The notes beneath the pieces were generated by a model that made no database searches, was not told the DNA's origin, and saw only the letters and a list, made by a program, of their open reading frames with translations. A stretch of 64,000 nucleotides of DNA from Viola odorata (Eukaryota > Streptophyta > Magnoliopsida > Malpighiales > Violaceae), in assembly GCA_963691705.1 (NCBI GenBank), contig OY829543.1, positions 48,650,564 to 48,714,563 on the forward strand, written 5' to 3'. The position numbers and the translations under genes were made by a program. Shown piece after piece: positions 10,457 to 20,459 of the stretch (position 1 is its first letter; every line of letters starts with the position of its first letter).

Positions 10457-11073
10457 TTGATCCATTGAAAAACATTGCTATTTGTTTTCCATGTCTTGTA
10501 ATAACGTCCTATCGCGAGGCGATATCGGTACTTTGCTCTTTGGGCGATATCTTGTTTTATTTCGCTCTCTTGCTGTCTTTGAGAACTGTTCTTTTATTCA
10601 ACGCCGATTTGCATTTTTTCTTTTCTTGTGATATCGCTTTTGCTTTTTATCAAAAGTCGCATCTACTTTTCAGAGCATTTAATGCTCGCGACCCTTCCGT
10701 CGATGCGCGGGAAAAATCATGATGGTGCCGACACACGTGTTCGTTTCTTCTGCCGCTTCACCTTAGCGTGTTTAGAAATTTTAACCAGATCGAAGCGTTT
10801 GCCGCGCTTCTTCTAGAGTCGTACTCATTGCTTGAGTCTTATCCCTCATGCCGCTTCGACACAACGACTGCAGCATCCGTCGTTTCCTTTTAATTACTAG
10901 GGTTATAAACCCTCTTTATTTCTTCCCTTTTCTTTTTCACTCCACTTTTTCATATTATCTCTCAGCCGTCTTGTCCTTCTCACCTCCATTCAAGGCTTTC
11001 GAAGTTCTTTCCTTCCAAAGGTACTTCCCTTCCTTTCCCTCGTCTTCTTCGTTTCTATTTCCTTAGTCCTGTC
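10457..11073 (+). promoter_or_regulatory. Element A: ORF4 promoter with conserved palindrome module
   Basis: GAGCATTTAATGCTC (10673-10687, 7-bp arms around one base), TCATGATG (10717-10724) and CACGTG (10734-10739) lie in a row. The offsets (44 bp and 17 bp) are matched in B (44 and 17) and C (46 and 17). A TATAAAC box follows at 10904-10910. AAGGTA at 11018 precedes the ATG by 56 bp, as in B. The rest is T-rich, leader-like sequence. Confidence 0.7.
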
Positions 11074-13401
11074 ATGGCAAAGACTCGCCGTTCTGAGTCG
11101 AAATCCATCGATGAGAAGAAAATGGATACCACGGTCAGTGTTATTACCACGGAGGCCATTCTCCGGGAGCATTTGGCTACTCATGGCGCCGTTATTCCTG
11201 ACGGTTACCAAGCTGTTGTTGCCCCTGGGTCGGTTCGTTTAAACAGCGTTCTGACCGACAATCAAAGGGTGTTATATGCCCAGATGTTTCGCTACGGTTT
11301 CCAGTTCCCTATCGATTCTTTCGTCAAGGGTTTGCTTATTGCTGGCAATTTCAATCCTGCCCAGTTAGCCCCAAATGCATATTGCTGTGTTTATGCTTTC
11401 TTGGAACTCTGTAGATATAAGGGGATCACTTCCCCTTCTCTTTTGTTGCTTAGATCCCTTTTTAAATTGATGAAGTGCCGGGGTGTGATAACCATATCGC
11501 CTCGCTTTGACGATGATTCTCTCAAGTCTTTTACTTGGAAGTTGCTCCATATTGAGTCTTCTGTTGAGGCTTGGAAAAAGGAGTTCTTTCTGATAAATTT
11601 CCCTGACGCTCCTGGTCCCGAGTGGCGTTCTGGGTTCAACCAGGACGTCCAAGATGGCGTTTGGAGTCGACCAGGGACACTTCCCGCTCGTGAACAAGGA
11701 TGGTTAAACACCTTACTCCAACTGGAGATCAGCGTTCATATTCGACTCACAGCCTGCAGAATGGCCATTCAGGAGTGCGTTAGACGTGAGTATCGCGCTA
11801 CCTTTCCCTTTCATCGCTGATACTAACGCTGACATTATTTTGTGATTTTGCAGCGACGGATCCTGACTATAAACCCGAAAGCGTAAGAAGACGCTTAAGG
11901 AGAGCTCGTAATAGAGAGGAAAAGGAAAAGCTCGATTCAGAGGCCACTGATAATCCTTCTGAGCTTCTGGCTACTTCCGCGAATCTCGCTCAAGTATCCT
12001 CTTCCTCAGTTGGCGAAGGGAATACTGACATCCCTGAAGGTGTTCCTATCATGACCATTGCTGCTCCCTCGTCTTCTCAGGCTCCTAGGGCCATTGCCAG
12101 AGGAAAAAAGAAGAAAAGAACACGGAGTATCGCCACTCTTACTCCTTCTCCCGACGCTGCGGGTTCTTCTGAAGCACTGTCTTCTCTCAACACCGCTACC
12201 GTAAGCGTGTTTTTTCTTTCTCAATATCTGTCGTCATTTGATCTATTTTTCTTTTCTCAATTTGTACTCCTTGCAGGAGGCCGTTATAGTTACTGCGTCC
12301 GCTCCTTCAGGCGATATGAATCTCACTTATGTGCTGAGGGGTTCTGCGAAGAGGGCCCGGATAGAAGGCGAGGATGAGAACATACCCTCCTCTAACATCG
12401 CGGGGGAAGGTGGTTCCGTTAACGTTCCTGATTCCGCAGTGGTTCCTCCAGGTAGACATTCCGTGGAAGATTTGGGGAACTTAGGCGGTGCGGACCCCTT
12501 TGGTGCTTCGCCCAGTTCCTTTGGCGGGCCTGTGCATCATTTTTCCTCTTCTTATCAAGACGTCTTTCACGACCTTTCGGGCTATCAGCCTCATGGTGCC
12601 TTCCTGCCCCCGGGCAGTTCTTCTTCACAGGTTCGCGCCCCTGGTCCTCTGGCTTTCATTCCCTCTAGCGTTCCTTGGCAGCAACGCTATAATGAAGCCG
12701 GAACCTCTTTCAATTTTGCGGCGGATCTTTGTCCATTAAACGGGCTCGGCGAAGTGACCCATCAGGTTGAGTTGTTCGACTTCCGTACCCGTGGTTTGGC
12801 AGCCATCGGGGGCGATGGTTCAGATGAGGTTTCTGCTCTGCTGGCTTCTCAAATTCTGGCCTCATCTGCAGAACGGGAAGCTTTCCTTTCCCAGGCGGAA
12901 GATGACCAAGTGAACTCCGTCCGTGCTGGCCTTTTCTCCAATATGATGAAATTTCACTATTGGGCGGAGGATATGAAGCATCGGGCTGTTTCCCTTCGTT
13001 CTGTTTCGGCGGAGCTGTCCAAGGAGCAAGAGGAAAAGAAAAAGGTGTTGGCAGATCGCTCCAAGATACTGCTAGCTCACCACGATTTACAGAAACAGCA
13101 CTCCGCCCTGGAAACAGCTTTGTTAGAGGAACAAGCCAAAGTGACTGCTTTGGAGAATGAGAAGTCCTTTTTAGAAAAGGAAAAGGTAGCTTTGGCGGAA
13201 GAGTCAGCCGATATGGGCTGGTGGCATGCTGAAGAGACCGCCCGTGTTCTGGTTAAGTGCTTCGAAGAAATTCACGGGGTGGATGCGTACAAGGGCGAAG
13301 ATGCCGCGAAAGCCTTTCTACGGAGTTCTGCCCATATTAACGAGGCAGGCTATCGCCAAGCCAAGGCAGCGGGTTGGAAACGACAAGTCCCCGAGAGCTG
13401 A
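11074..13401 (+). CDS. Element A antisense ORF4, Transposase_28-like plus coiled coil (spliced, ~727 aa)
   Basis: Three exons, 11074-11785, 11854-12200 and 12277-13401, give 727 residues in a continuous frame. Intron 1 (68 bp) contains a perfect TACTAAC branch point at 11821. Residues about 68-190 form the PF04195-like domain (MFRYGFQFPI, FNPAQLAPNAYCCVYAFL, ITISPRFDD, VEAWKKEFF, WRSGFNQ). Exon 2 is basic (VRRRLRRAR, RGKKKKRTR), suggesting nuclear targeting. Exon 3 has the block HQVELFDFRTRGLAAIGGD (about 515-533), FHYW, then a long coiled coil (about 585-665) ending at GWWH. The layout parallels ORF3, so the two are tandem paralogs. Exon structure is identical in B and C. The function is unknown; multimerisation and nucleic-acid or chromatin association are inferences only. 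Confidence 0.75.
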
Positions 13402-14503
13402 TTTGCCGCGATATTTTGCCGTTCCCTCCAGCAATCACATATCGCTTGACTTTGTCTTTTGTCTTTGCAGCATCAATATTTTGAACAGTGAATCTTTGTA
13501 AATCCTTGAGATGCCTTTAATATTTCTAGACAATCCCTTTATCGATATTTCTCTTTTATTTTTCTCATCGCGAGACTTCTCTCGTCACTGAGGTGGCCTT
13601 ATCCGCACGGTGCGTTTACTTTCTTGAGCAGATCCTTGGTATTTATACCAAGAAGACCAGGATCTATGTCGGGTTGGCCTTTAGATTAGCCTATCGGTAT
13701 AATGACCACCTCTCCTTCCGCTGCTCAGAAGCATTCTGCACATCTCTAATTGTAGATTATCAGTAACAAAACGAGATTTGAGAGATAGTGATTACCCGTA
13801 GGAGCCCGTTCGCTGCTATCATTAGGTTTTATCACGGAACCCGTTTCGAATCGCGTTTTCCCTCAGCTCTACCTTTCGCCAAGGGTTACTTATCCGGTTA
13901 CCAGCTGGAATTACGCGATCCTTCACGTTTCCCTTATCTCTCAATCGGCCTTTCTAAGTGCCTCATCTCGTGAGCTGTCGGATCGGGACGGCTATCACAA
14001 GGCTAGGGAATTTTCACTTTTATAGGCGTTGTCCTCTCGTTTAGAACCGTGTCCTTACTTAATGGTTTAGCTGCACCAGCCCGACCGTTAAGATAGGATT
14101 CTTGTTTCTAAACAGAGTTTCTAACTCTTTGGGGTGTGTCTTGTCTTGATGTACCGTCTCCACGAGATCGGTTATCATTAAAGAACTTTTCACTCCCAAA
14201 GATACCGGGCAGTGCCCTCACTTAGTGAGCCATCTGATCAAGATCGGTCATCACAAGGATAGGACTTTTCACCCCCGGGGGCGTCAAGGATCTTTCAATC
14301 CGACGCTAATCAAGGATACACTGGGGTCGTGCCCTCACTTAGTGGGCCATCTGATCAAGACCGACCATCACAAGGATAGGACTTTTCACTCCCAGGGTAC
14401 CCCCCTTTTTATCTGCACAAAAGCAACCACAAACCCACGAAAACTCTCCTATTGAGCGTTAGCCACGGTTAGGGTCGTTATAATCCAAATAGTGCAGATA
14501 AAA
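13402..14503. repeat. Element A: spacer between ORF4 and pol ends with degenerate tandem repeats
   Basis: No gene is seen. This is where the plus-strand cassette and minus-strand pol converge. Two good copies of CAAGGATAGGACTTTTCAC (about 14254 and 14371, about 117 bp apart), each preceded by CACTTAGTGAGCCATCTGATCAAGA-like sequence, plus weaker copies from about 13980, form a degenerate tandem array. The same motif family fills the equivalent spacers of B and C. Confidence 0.75.
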
Positions 14504-17500
14504 TTAAACTCTAGGATAATATAACTTCAAACGAGCGATATTCCAGGAGTTGGATAAAGGCGTACCGTCAAGTGTCTCCAGGCGATAGGCCCCTCTTCCG
14601 ACAACATGGGTTACGCGATACGGTCCTTCCCAGTTAGGACTAAGCTTTCCCATACGTTGTCCGGTTGCTCGCCTGTCTCGGAGCACAAGGTCACCATTTT
14701 TCAACAATCGCTCTTTGACCTGCCTATTATGATAACGGGCCATTTTTCTTTTGTAGTGTTGCGTTTTCAGTAGGACTTCTTCTCGAACCTCTGGTAACGC
14801 GTCCAGATTAGCACGTAACCGTTCCTCGTTCCGTTCCTCACGAAAGTGAGCCACCCGCAGGCTCATGGCCCCAATTTCCACTGGCGTAACGGCTTCAGTT
14901 CCGAAAGCCAACGCAAAAGGTGTTTCTCCAGTGCTGACTTTTACGGTCACGCGGTATGCCCACATCACGTATGGTAATTCATCAGCCCACTTCTTCTTAG
15001 ACCCCTCTAGGTTTTTCTTAATACCGCTGAGGATGCTCCTATTAGTTACCTCTGCTTGTCCGTTGGTTTGTGGGTGAGCCACGGAAGAGAATCTCTGCTC
15101 AATCCCGAATTCTGAGCATTGGTCTTTGAAGAATTGGCTGGTGAACTGGGTCCCGTTATCGCTGACAAGGATACGAGGCACCCCGAATCTCATGATAACT
15201 TGATGTTTGAAAAAATGCCATGTTTTTTCCGCCGTGATTGTGGCAACCGCTTCAGCTTCCGCCCACTTCGTAAAATAGTCCACAGCCACTATAACAAATT
15301 TCAGTTGGGACCTTGCCTTTGGAAATGGACCCAGGATGTCAATCCCCCATTTGGCAAAAGGGCAAGGGGCGATGATTTCCGATATTTCCGTAGCTGGACG
15401 TCGAGGAATTTTAGCGAATTCCTGACATTTGGGGCAAGCTTGTACATACTCGTGGCAATCCCTTCGTATAGTGGGCCAGTAGAATCCTGATCTGAAAACT
15501 TGTGCCGCCAAGGTGCCGCCTGACGCGTGCATTCCGCATATCCCTTCGTGGATTTCGCGTAAGGTGTGAAGGCCCTCTTGTTCGGTTATACATTTGGCGC
15601 CGGGGTGAGAAAAACATCTTCGAATTAGATCCCCGTTATAGTATGTGCAACGAGCAGCCTGTCTTAGCACTTTTATTTTTTCAGCGTTATCGTCGGGCAG
15701 CTCTTCGTGCATCAGGTATTTTATTACCGGAATCCGCCAATCATTCTCGAGCTCATTCACACACAAAGAGGCTTGTTCCTCCATGAAGGACGGCACCGCT
15801 AGCTCACGATAATACACATCTTTAGGTATAGATGCTTCAGGATTCGCGGCCAGCTTGGCAAGGTAATCGGCTTCAGCATTTTCCTCTCGGGGGACGTGCT
15901 TGAAGCTGACTTGCATGCCCTCTTTCTTTATTTCCACTAGTTCTCGCGTTACCTTAGAGAGGTATTGCACCATAATAGGTTCTCGAGCCTGAGAGTGTCC
16001 TGAGACCTGGTCAATTATCAGTTTGGAGTCTCCACAAATTTTTAGACGCAGATCTCCTGTTTGGCCGGTATCGCGCCTTCCCTTAGAAGAAAACTCTCTT
16101 CCTATTCTGAGTCCAGCTAGCAACGCCTCATATTCGGCTGCGTTATTGGACAAAGGATGCAAGATTCGAATAGCATACCGTATATGCATATCGTGCGGCC
16201 CGTTTATGAGGACTCCAACCCCCGCCAGTTCTTGGTTTTTGGCTCCGTCCACATGAACGATCCAAAGATCTGTATAAGTTTCTGGGAACGGGAGATCCAT
16301 ATCGTTCCATTCCGCTTCCGGTACACCACTCAAAGGGTCCTCTGTGAAAGTACACTCCGCTATAAAATCAGCAAGGACCTGAGCCTTTACGGATGGCCGT
16401 GACTTGTATCTCAAACCATATTGTTCGAGTTCTAGGGCCCAGATCAGCATTCTTCCTGAAGATTCAGGCTTTCGAAATATCCTCTTCAAGGGTTGGTCTG
16501 TAAGTACAACGATAGGATAAGACTGGAAGTATCGGTCCATCTTGCGGGCGGCTTGTATAAGGGCGAACGCTATTTTCTCAATACGAGCATATCGCCGTTC
16601 CGCGTCCTTTAAGACATGACTCACGAAGTAAACTGGGCGATGAGTGCGGTTATCGTCACGAACAAGGACGGCGCTGACCACTTCGTCCGCCGCGCCCAAG
16701 TACAAGTACAGAGTATCGCCGGACTCGGGCCTTGTCAATAACAAATCAGATGAAAAATAGTCCTTTAAGTCTACAAATGCTTGCTCACATTCTGGGGTCC
16801 ACCCGAACGTGGCTTTCCGTCGTATGACTTTGAAAAAGGGGAGACACTTTTCTCCTTGCTTGGAGACGAATCGTCCCAGAGCGATAACGCGCCCTGTTAG
16901 CCTTTGCACTTCTTTAACGGTTCTTGGCGATATCATATCATGTATAGCTTTAACCTTGGATGGATTAGGCTGGATACCTTTCTGGCTAACTACGTAGCCC
17001 AAGAACTTACCCGTCTGGAATGCAAACATGCACTTCCGGGGGTTTAGCTTCATGCGATACCTTGTCATCACATCAAAAACTTCCTTTAGATCCTGCAGGT
17101 GATCATGAAAATTCGCACTCTTTACCAGTATGTCGTCAACATATGCTTCCACATTTCTCCCTATCTGTTCCTCAAAAATCTTATTTGCCATTCGCTGAAA
17201 CGTGGCCCCCGCGTTCTTTAGTCCAAATGGCATCGCTGTGTAACAATACGTGGCTTTAGGAGTAAGGAAGGCGGTCTTCTCCTCATCCTCTAGGGCCATA
17301 GGGATTTGATGATATCCGGAATTGGCGTCCAACGAGCTTAGATATGCGTACCCAGCAGTTTGATCAACCAACTGATCTATGCGAGGAAGCGGGTAGCAAT
17401 CCTTAGGGCAAGCATCGTTCAAATCAGTGAAGTCAATGCACATACGCCAGTCTCCATTGGGTTTAGGAACAAGAACCGGGTTGGCTAACCAAGTGGGATA

Positions 17501-20425
17501 TTGTACTTCACGAATGAAACCCGCGTCAAGGAGCTTCACAACCTCCTTTTCCACGGCCGACGCTTTTTCGGTGGAGAACGCCCGTCGTTTTTGCTGAACT
17601 GACTTGGCGTTGGGGTCAACGTTAAGCCTGTGCTCGGCTATTTCTCGGGATATACCTGGCATATCGGCGGGTTCCCATGCGAAATTTCCTTGGCATTTGT
17701 TCAGCAGCCGTGCCAGTTGAAGATTTTCCGCTGAGCTGAGCTTATCGCTGACCAGGAAACTGGCTCCCTCTTTGCCTATCACTGATACGGGCACCATCTT
17801 GTCAAGGGGTTGAGCGCGTTTTTCATCACCCTGTTCGTAGGGGTCTGCCGCTATACACACGTATCTATCGCAGCTCGTCCGAGTCATGAGCGAATAGCAT
17901 TCTGCCGCCAGTTTCTGATCACCTTTTATCGATACCACCCCGTCCCAGGAGGGGTATTTCATCTTTAGATGTTTTTGTGATATCGCCGCTCCAAAGCGAT
18001 TGAGGAAAGGCCGTCCGAGTATGACGTTATAGGGCAGATTCAGATCCACAACAAGGAACAACAAATTCTCTGACCGTTTGTAAGTGTCTTCTCGGAAGTA
18101 TACGGGTAGGGTGATTACTTCCGTAACAGGGATAGGGGTCCCATCCACTCCGACTATGGGTCTCTTACTAGGCGTTAACTCATCGTGGGGGCGTTTCATG
18201 AGATTGTAAGCTTCCAGTGAAAAAAGGTTCACGGCACTCCCGTTGTCCACAAGAGTCCTTCTTATACCATGACTGGCGATGACAGGTGTGACTACCAAGG
18301 CGTCATTATGGGGATAGATAACGCCTTTCTCATCCTCTTCTGAAAAGGATAAGATCATGCGATCAAGTATGTCTATTGCTCCACCTTTCTTTGTCATGCC
18401 GTCTCGCGTACGCTTTTCGCCTTTCGCCACCATCGACTGTTCTAATTCATCTGTGTAGGGGATCCCTCCTGCTATGATATTGATTATGGGGATGTCGTCG
18501 CCATCTATCGCGAAGGTTTCCACACCCTTTCCTTTGGGAGCGTTATCCGGCTGTGGGGCTGGAGGGGGCCTTGGTCGCTCGTCTACCGCTCTTCTTATCG
18601 GATTGTTTCGGGCATCTTCCCTTACTTGAGTCGCAAATTCTCCCAGATATCCTTCCTCCACCAAGCGTTCTATCGCCCACCTTAATTCTCTGCAAGCCTC
18701 TGTGGAATGTCCTCTGGCTTTGTGGAATTTACAGTAAGCGTTTTCTCTCCTGCCTAAAAGCACTCCAGGTTTCGTGGGCGCCGGATAACGGATAGGAAGA
18801 TCTCGCTGTTCCGCTATCGCCAATATCTCCGCTCTTGGTACATTCAAGGAGGGAAAATCCGGATCATACGCCCGATTTTTGTTAGCGTTCCCTTGACGCT
18901 GACGAGGGGAACTACCTTGTCTTCCTTTCGAGGAATTTCCTTTTTGCTTATCGTAGGTCTTTGGGATGTAATCTTTCCGTCGAGCGTAATCATCAGTGTA
19001 ATGATCGTCAACCAGAGGATTTGCGGGAGCGGCAGGGATGCGAGGTGCCCCAGGCGGCATATCAAATGTTCTATTTCTATTTTCTTCTTCTTCCATTTTC
19101 GCATAATTATGGGCTTTAAGTCTTAGTGCGTCCAAGGATATTGGAGGATCCACCATCAATGCATCTTTCAGTTTTCCATAATGGCAGTTTCTTTTCAGAG
19201 CTTCTATGGCGAAATCAACGGTAACGCCCGACGTTAATGACATTTCCAGATCGAATCGGCTAAGAAATTCTTTCAATGTCTCTTGGGGCTTCCGCTGTAT
19301 GTCAAATAACGCTGCGGCAGATTTCCGAATTGGAATTGCTGTACTAAATCTGCTCCGAAATTTGGATTCCAGCTGTGTGAAATTACTAATGGATCCGCCA
19401 GGAAGACCTTCAAACCAAAGACGAGCAACTCCCGATAAGGTCATAACAAATATCTGACATAAAGCCGCATCACTGTGGGTTTGAAACTGGACGAAATCCT
19501 TCACTTTGTTGATGTGCGAAATAGGATCTTTAGTACCATCATAAGTATCAGCGGGAAGCTTCACTCGCCTGCTGACCCTGTGACGTCTTACACGACGACT
19601 GAAAGGGTGACCTGAGGTATCATCAAGAATCTCACGCGCATGACGTGGGGGAGATATGTCTCCTTGTCGCCCTCCTTCCCTTAGTTCAGGTATATGATGT
19701 CGCCTGGGAGACCGACTGCGACTCCTGGGAGAACGACTTCGATTTCTTCTGCTACTAGATCTTTCACTGTACACAGGAGATAAACTCCTGTTTGTTCCTT
19801 CCCTCCGTCCGGCCCAACGGTTCCTTAACGCCTCAAGCTGCCTGTCTTCCTGCAGAAGAAGTCTTTGCGGCATTTGCGGTACATAAGCCTCTACTCCTCC
19901 TTGAGTGAGCTGTACGCGACCAACCGAGGGATTTCCTGCGGATAAAGGCACTTGGGGGTTCTCTGGAAACAACGGGGGCAGAGGTCGATCAGCAACAATA
20001 GATGATGTGAACAAGACGCGAGGAGGAACGCTAGATCCAGAAGCACCGGGCGTGACTCTAGTGGCCATTTCAGTCAAATATTCCAGGCGGGAACGAAGGG
20101 CCGCTATTTCCATAGCAAAGGGATTTTCACTGCTAAGCGCAGATCCTTCCAAAAGAGGAGTATAAAGATCAGATCCCGCTGTCTGTGATGAAGAAATGAC
20201 CGTCTGTGAGGAGATAGATCCTCCGGCGATCCCGACCGAGAGGTCCAGAGGTCCCGAGATAGTCGATTGCGTCGTCATAGAGAGGTCAGCAGTAGCAAAA
20301 GGAAATAACCGCCTGCGAGTTGAGAAAGGAATATTGGAAAATGTAGACCGGTCTGGCTCCGATCTGGCTGTCATAACCATTCCGATCTCCCAACTAAACA
20401 GAGCTTGGCTATTAAGGACGCTCAC
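14504..20425 (-). CDS. gag-pol: Element A gag-pol polyprotein (Tat lineage), intact, 1973 codons
   Basis: A single open frame encodes every retrotransposition function. In order: an RS-rich segment (about 218-243); a Retrotrans_gag domain (about 290-450); a C-x2-H-x4-GH-x4-C knuckle-like motif (CKFHKARGHSTEAC, about 565-578); protease with DNGS (D727); RT (about 975-1150) with YVDD at 1095-1098; the ancestral RNase H (about 1220-1315); a second archaeal-type RNase H (about 1388-1530: HVDGAKNQ, AAEYEALLAGL, GDSKL, AEADYLAKLA); the integrase zinc region (about 1625-1670) and a D1696-D1756-E1792 core with D59D35E spacing. The extra RNase H and lack of a chromodomain place it in the Tat group. 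The longest frame starts at 20425, but comparison with B points to M18 (20374), or M16, as the conserved start. There is no frameshift between gag and pol. Confidence 0.93.
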   Translation of the reverse strand: MSVLNSQALFSWEIGMVMTARSEPDRSTFSNIPFSTRRRLFPFATADLSMTTQSTISGPLDLSVGIAGGSISSQTVISSSQTAGSDLYTPLLEGSALSSENPFAMEIAALRSRLEYLTEMATRVTPGASGSSVPPRVLFTSSIVADRPLPPLFPENPQVPLSAGNPSVGRVQLTQGGVEAYVPQMPQRLLLQEDRQLEALRNRWAGRREGTNRSLSPVYSERSSSRRNRSRSPRSRSRSPRRHHIPELREGGRQGDISPPRHAREILDDTSGHPFSRRVRRHRVSRRVKLPADTYDGTKDPISHINKVKDFVQFQTHSDAALCQIFVMTLSGVARLWFEGLPGGSISNFTQLESKFRSRFSTAIPIRKSAAALFDIQRKPQETLKEFLSRFDLEMSLTSGVTVDFAIEALKRNCHYGKLKDALMVDPPISLDALRLKAHNYAKMEEEENRNRTFDMPPGAPRIPAAPANPLVDDHYTDDYARRKDYIPKTYDKQKGNSSKGRQGSSPRQRQGNANKNRAYDPDFPSLNVPRAEILAIAEQRDLPIRYPAPTKPGVLLGRRENAYCKFHKARGHSTEACRELRWAIERLVEEGYLGEFATQVREDARNNPIRRAVDERPRPPPAPQPDNAPKGKGVETFAIDGDDIPIINIIAGGIPYTDELEQSMVAKGEKRTRDGMTKKGGAIDILDRMILSFSEEDEKGVIYPHNDALVVTPVIASHGIRRTLVDNGSAVNLFSLEAYNLMKRPHDELTPSKRPIVGVDGTPIPVTEVITLPVYFREDTYKRSENLLFLVVDLNLPYNVILGRPFLNRFGAAISQKHLKMKYPSWDGVVSIKGDQKLAAECYSLMTRTSCDRYVCIAADPYEQGDEKRAQPLDKMVPVSVIGKEGASFLVSDKLSSAENLQLARLLNKCQGNFAWEPADMPGISREIAEHRLNVDPNAKSVQQKRRAFSTEKASAVEKEVVKLLDAGFIREVQYPTWLANPVLVPKPNGDWRMCIDFTDLNDACPKDCYPLPRIDQLVDQTAGYAYLSSLDANSGYHQIPMALEDEEKTAFLTPKATYCYTAMPFGLKNAGATFQRMANKIFEEQIGRNVEAYVDDILVKSANFHDHLQDLKEVFDVMTRYRMKLNPRKCMFAFQTGKFLGYVVSQKGIQPNPSKVKAIHDMISPRTVKEVQRLTGRVIALGRFVSKQGEKCLPFFKVIRRKATFGWTPECEQAFVDLKDYFSSDLLLTRPESGDTLYLYLGAADEVVSAVLVRDDNRTHRPVYFVSHVLKDAERRYARIEKIAFALIQAARKMDRYFQSYPIVVLTDQPLKRIFRKPESSGRMLIWALELEQYGLRYKSRPSVKAQVLADFIAECTFTEDPLSGVPEAEWNDMDLPFPETYTDLWIVHVDGAKNQELAGVGVLINGPHDMHIRYAIRILHPLSNNAAEYEALLAGLRIGREFSSKGRRDTGQTGDLRLKICGDSKLIIDQVSGHSQAREPIMVQYLSKVTRELVEIKKEGMQVSFKHVPREENAEADYLAKLAANPEASIPKDVYYRELAVPSFMEEQASLCVNELENDWRIPVIKYLMHEELPDDNAEKIKVLRQAARCTYYNGDLIRRCFSHPGAKCITEQEGLHTLREIHEGICGMHASGGTLAAQVFRSGFYWPTIRRDCHEYVQACPKCQEFAKIPRRPATEISEIIAPCPFAKWGIDILGPFPKARSQLKFVIVAVDYFTKWAEAEAVATITAEKTWHFFKHQVIMRFGVPRILVSDNGTQFTSQFFKDQCSEFGIEQRFSSVAHPQTNGQAEVTNRSILSGIKKNLEGSKKKWADELPYVMWAYRVTVKVSTGETPFALAFGTEAVTPVEIGAMSLRVAHFREERNEERLRANLDALPEVREEVLLKTQHYKRKMARYHNRQVKERLLKNGDLVLRDRRATGQRMGKLSPNWEGPYRVTHVVGRGAYRLETLDGTPLSNSWNIARLKLYYPRV

Positions 20426-20439
20426 TTAATACACCAAAG

Positions 20440-20457
20440 CTCTCAACGAGAGCACCA
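20440..20457 (-). other. Element A primer-binding site
   Basis: On the minus strand TGGTGCTCTCGTTGAGAG begins two bases inside the 5' LTR, the usual position for a tRNA 3'-end complement starting TGG. I did not assign the tRNA. Element B has the close variant TGGTGCTTTCATTGAGAG. Confidence 0.8.
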
Positions 20458-20459
20458 TT

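Noticed and set aside
14865..15786. Plus-strand frames opposite gag-pol of element A
   Set aside because: They are antisense shadows of the integrase and RNase H codons, with no family resemblance of their own.
20440..20457. Naming the primer tRNA
   Set aside because: I could not match the 18-mer to a specific tRNA 3' end from memory with confidence.
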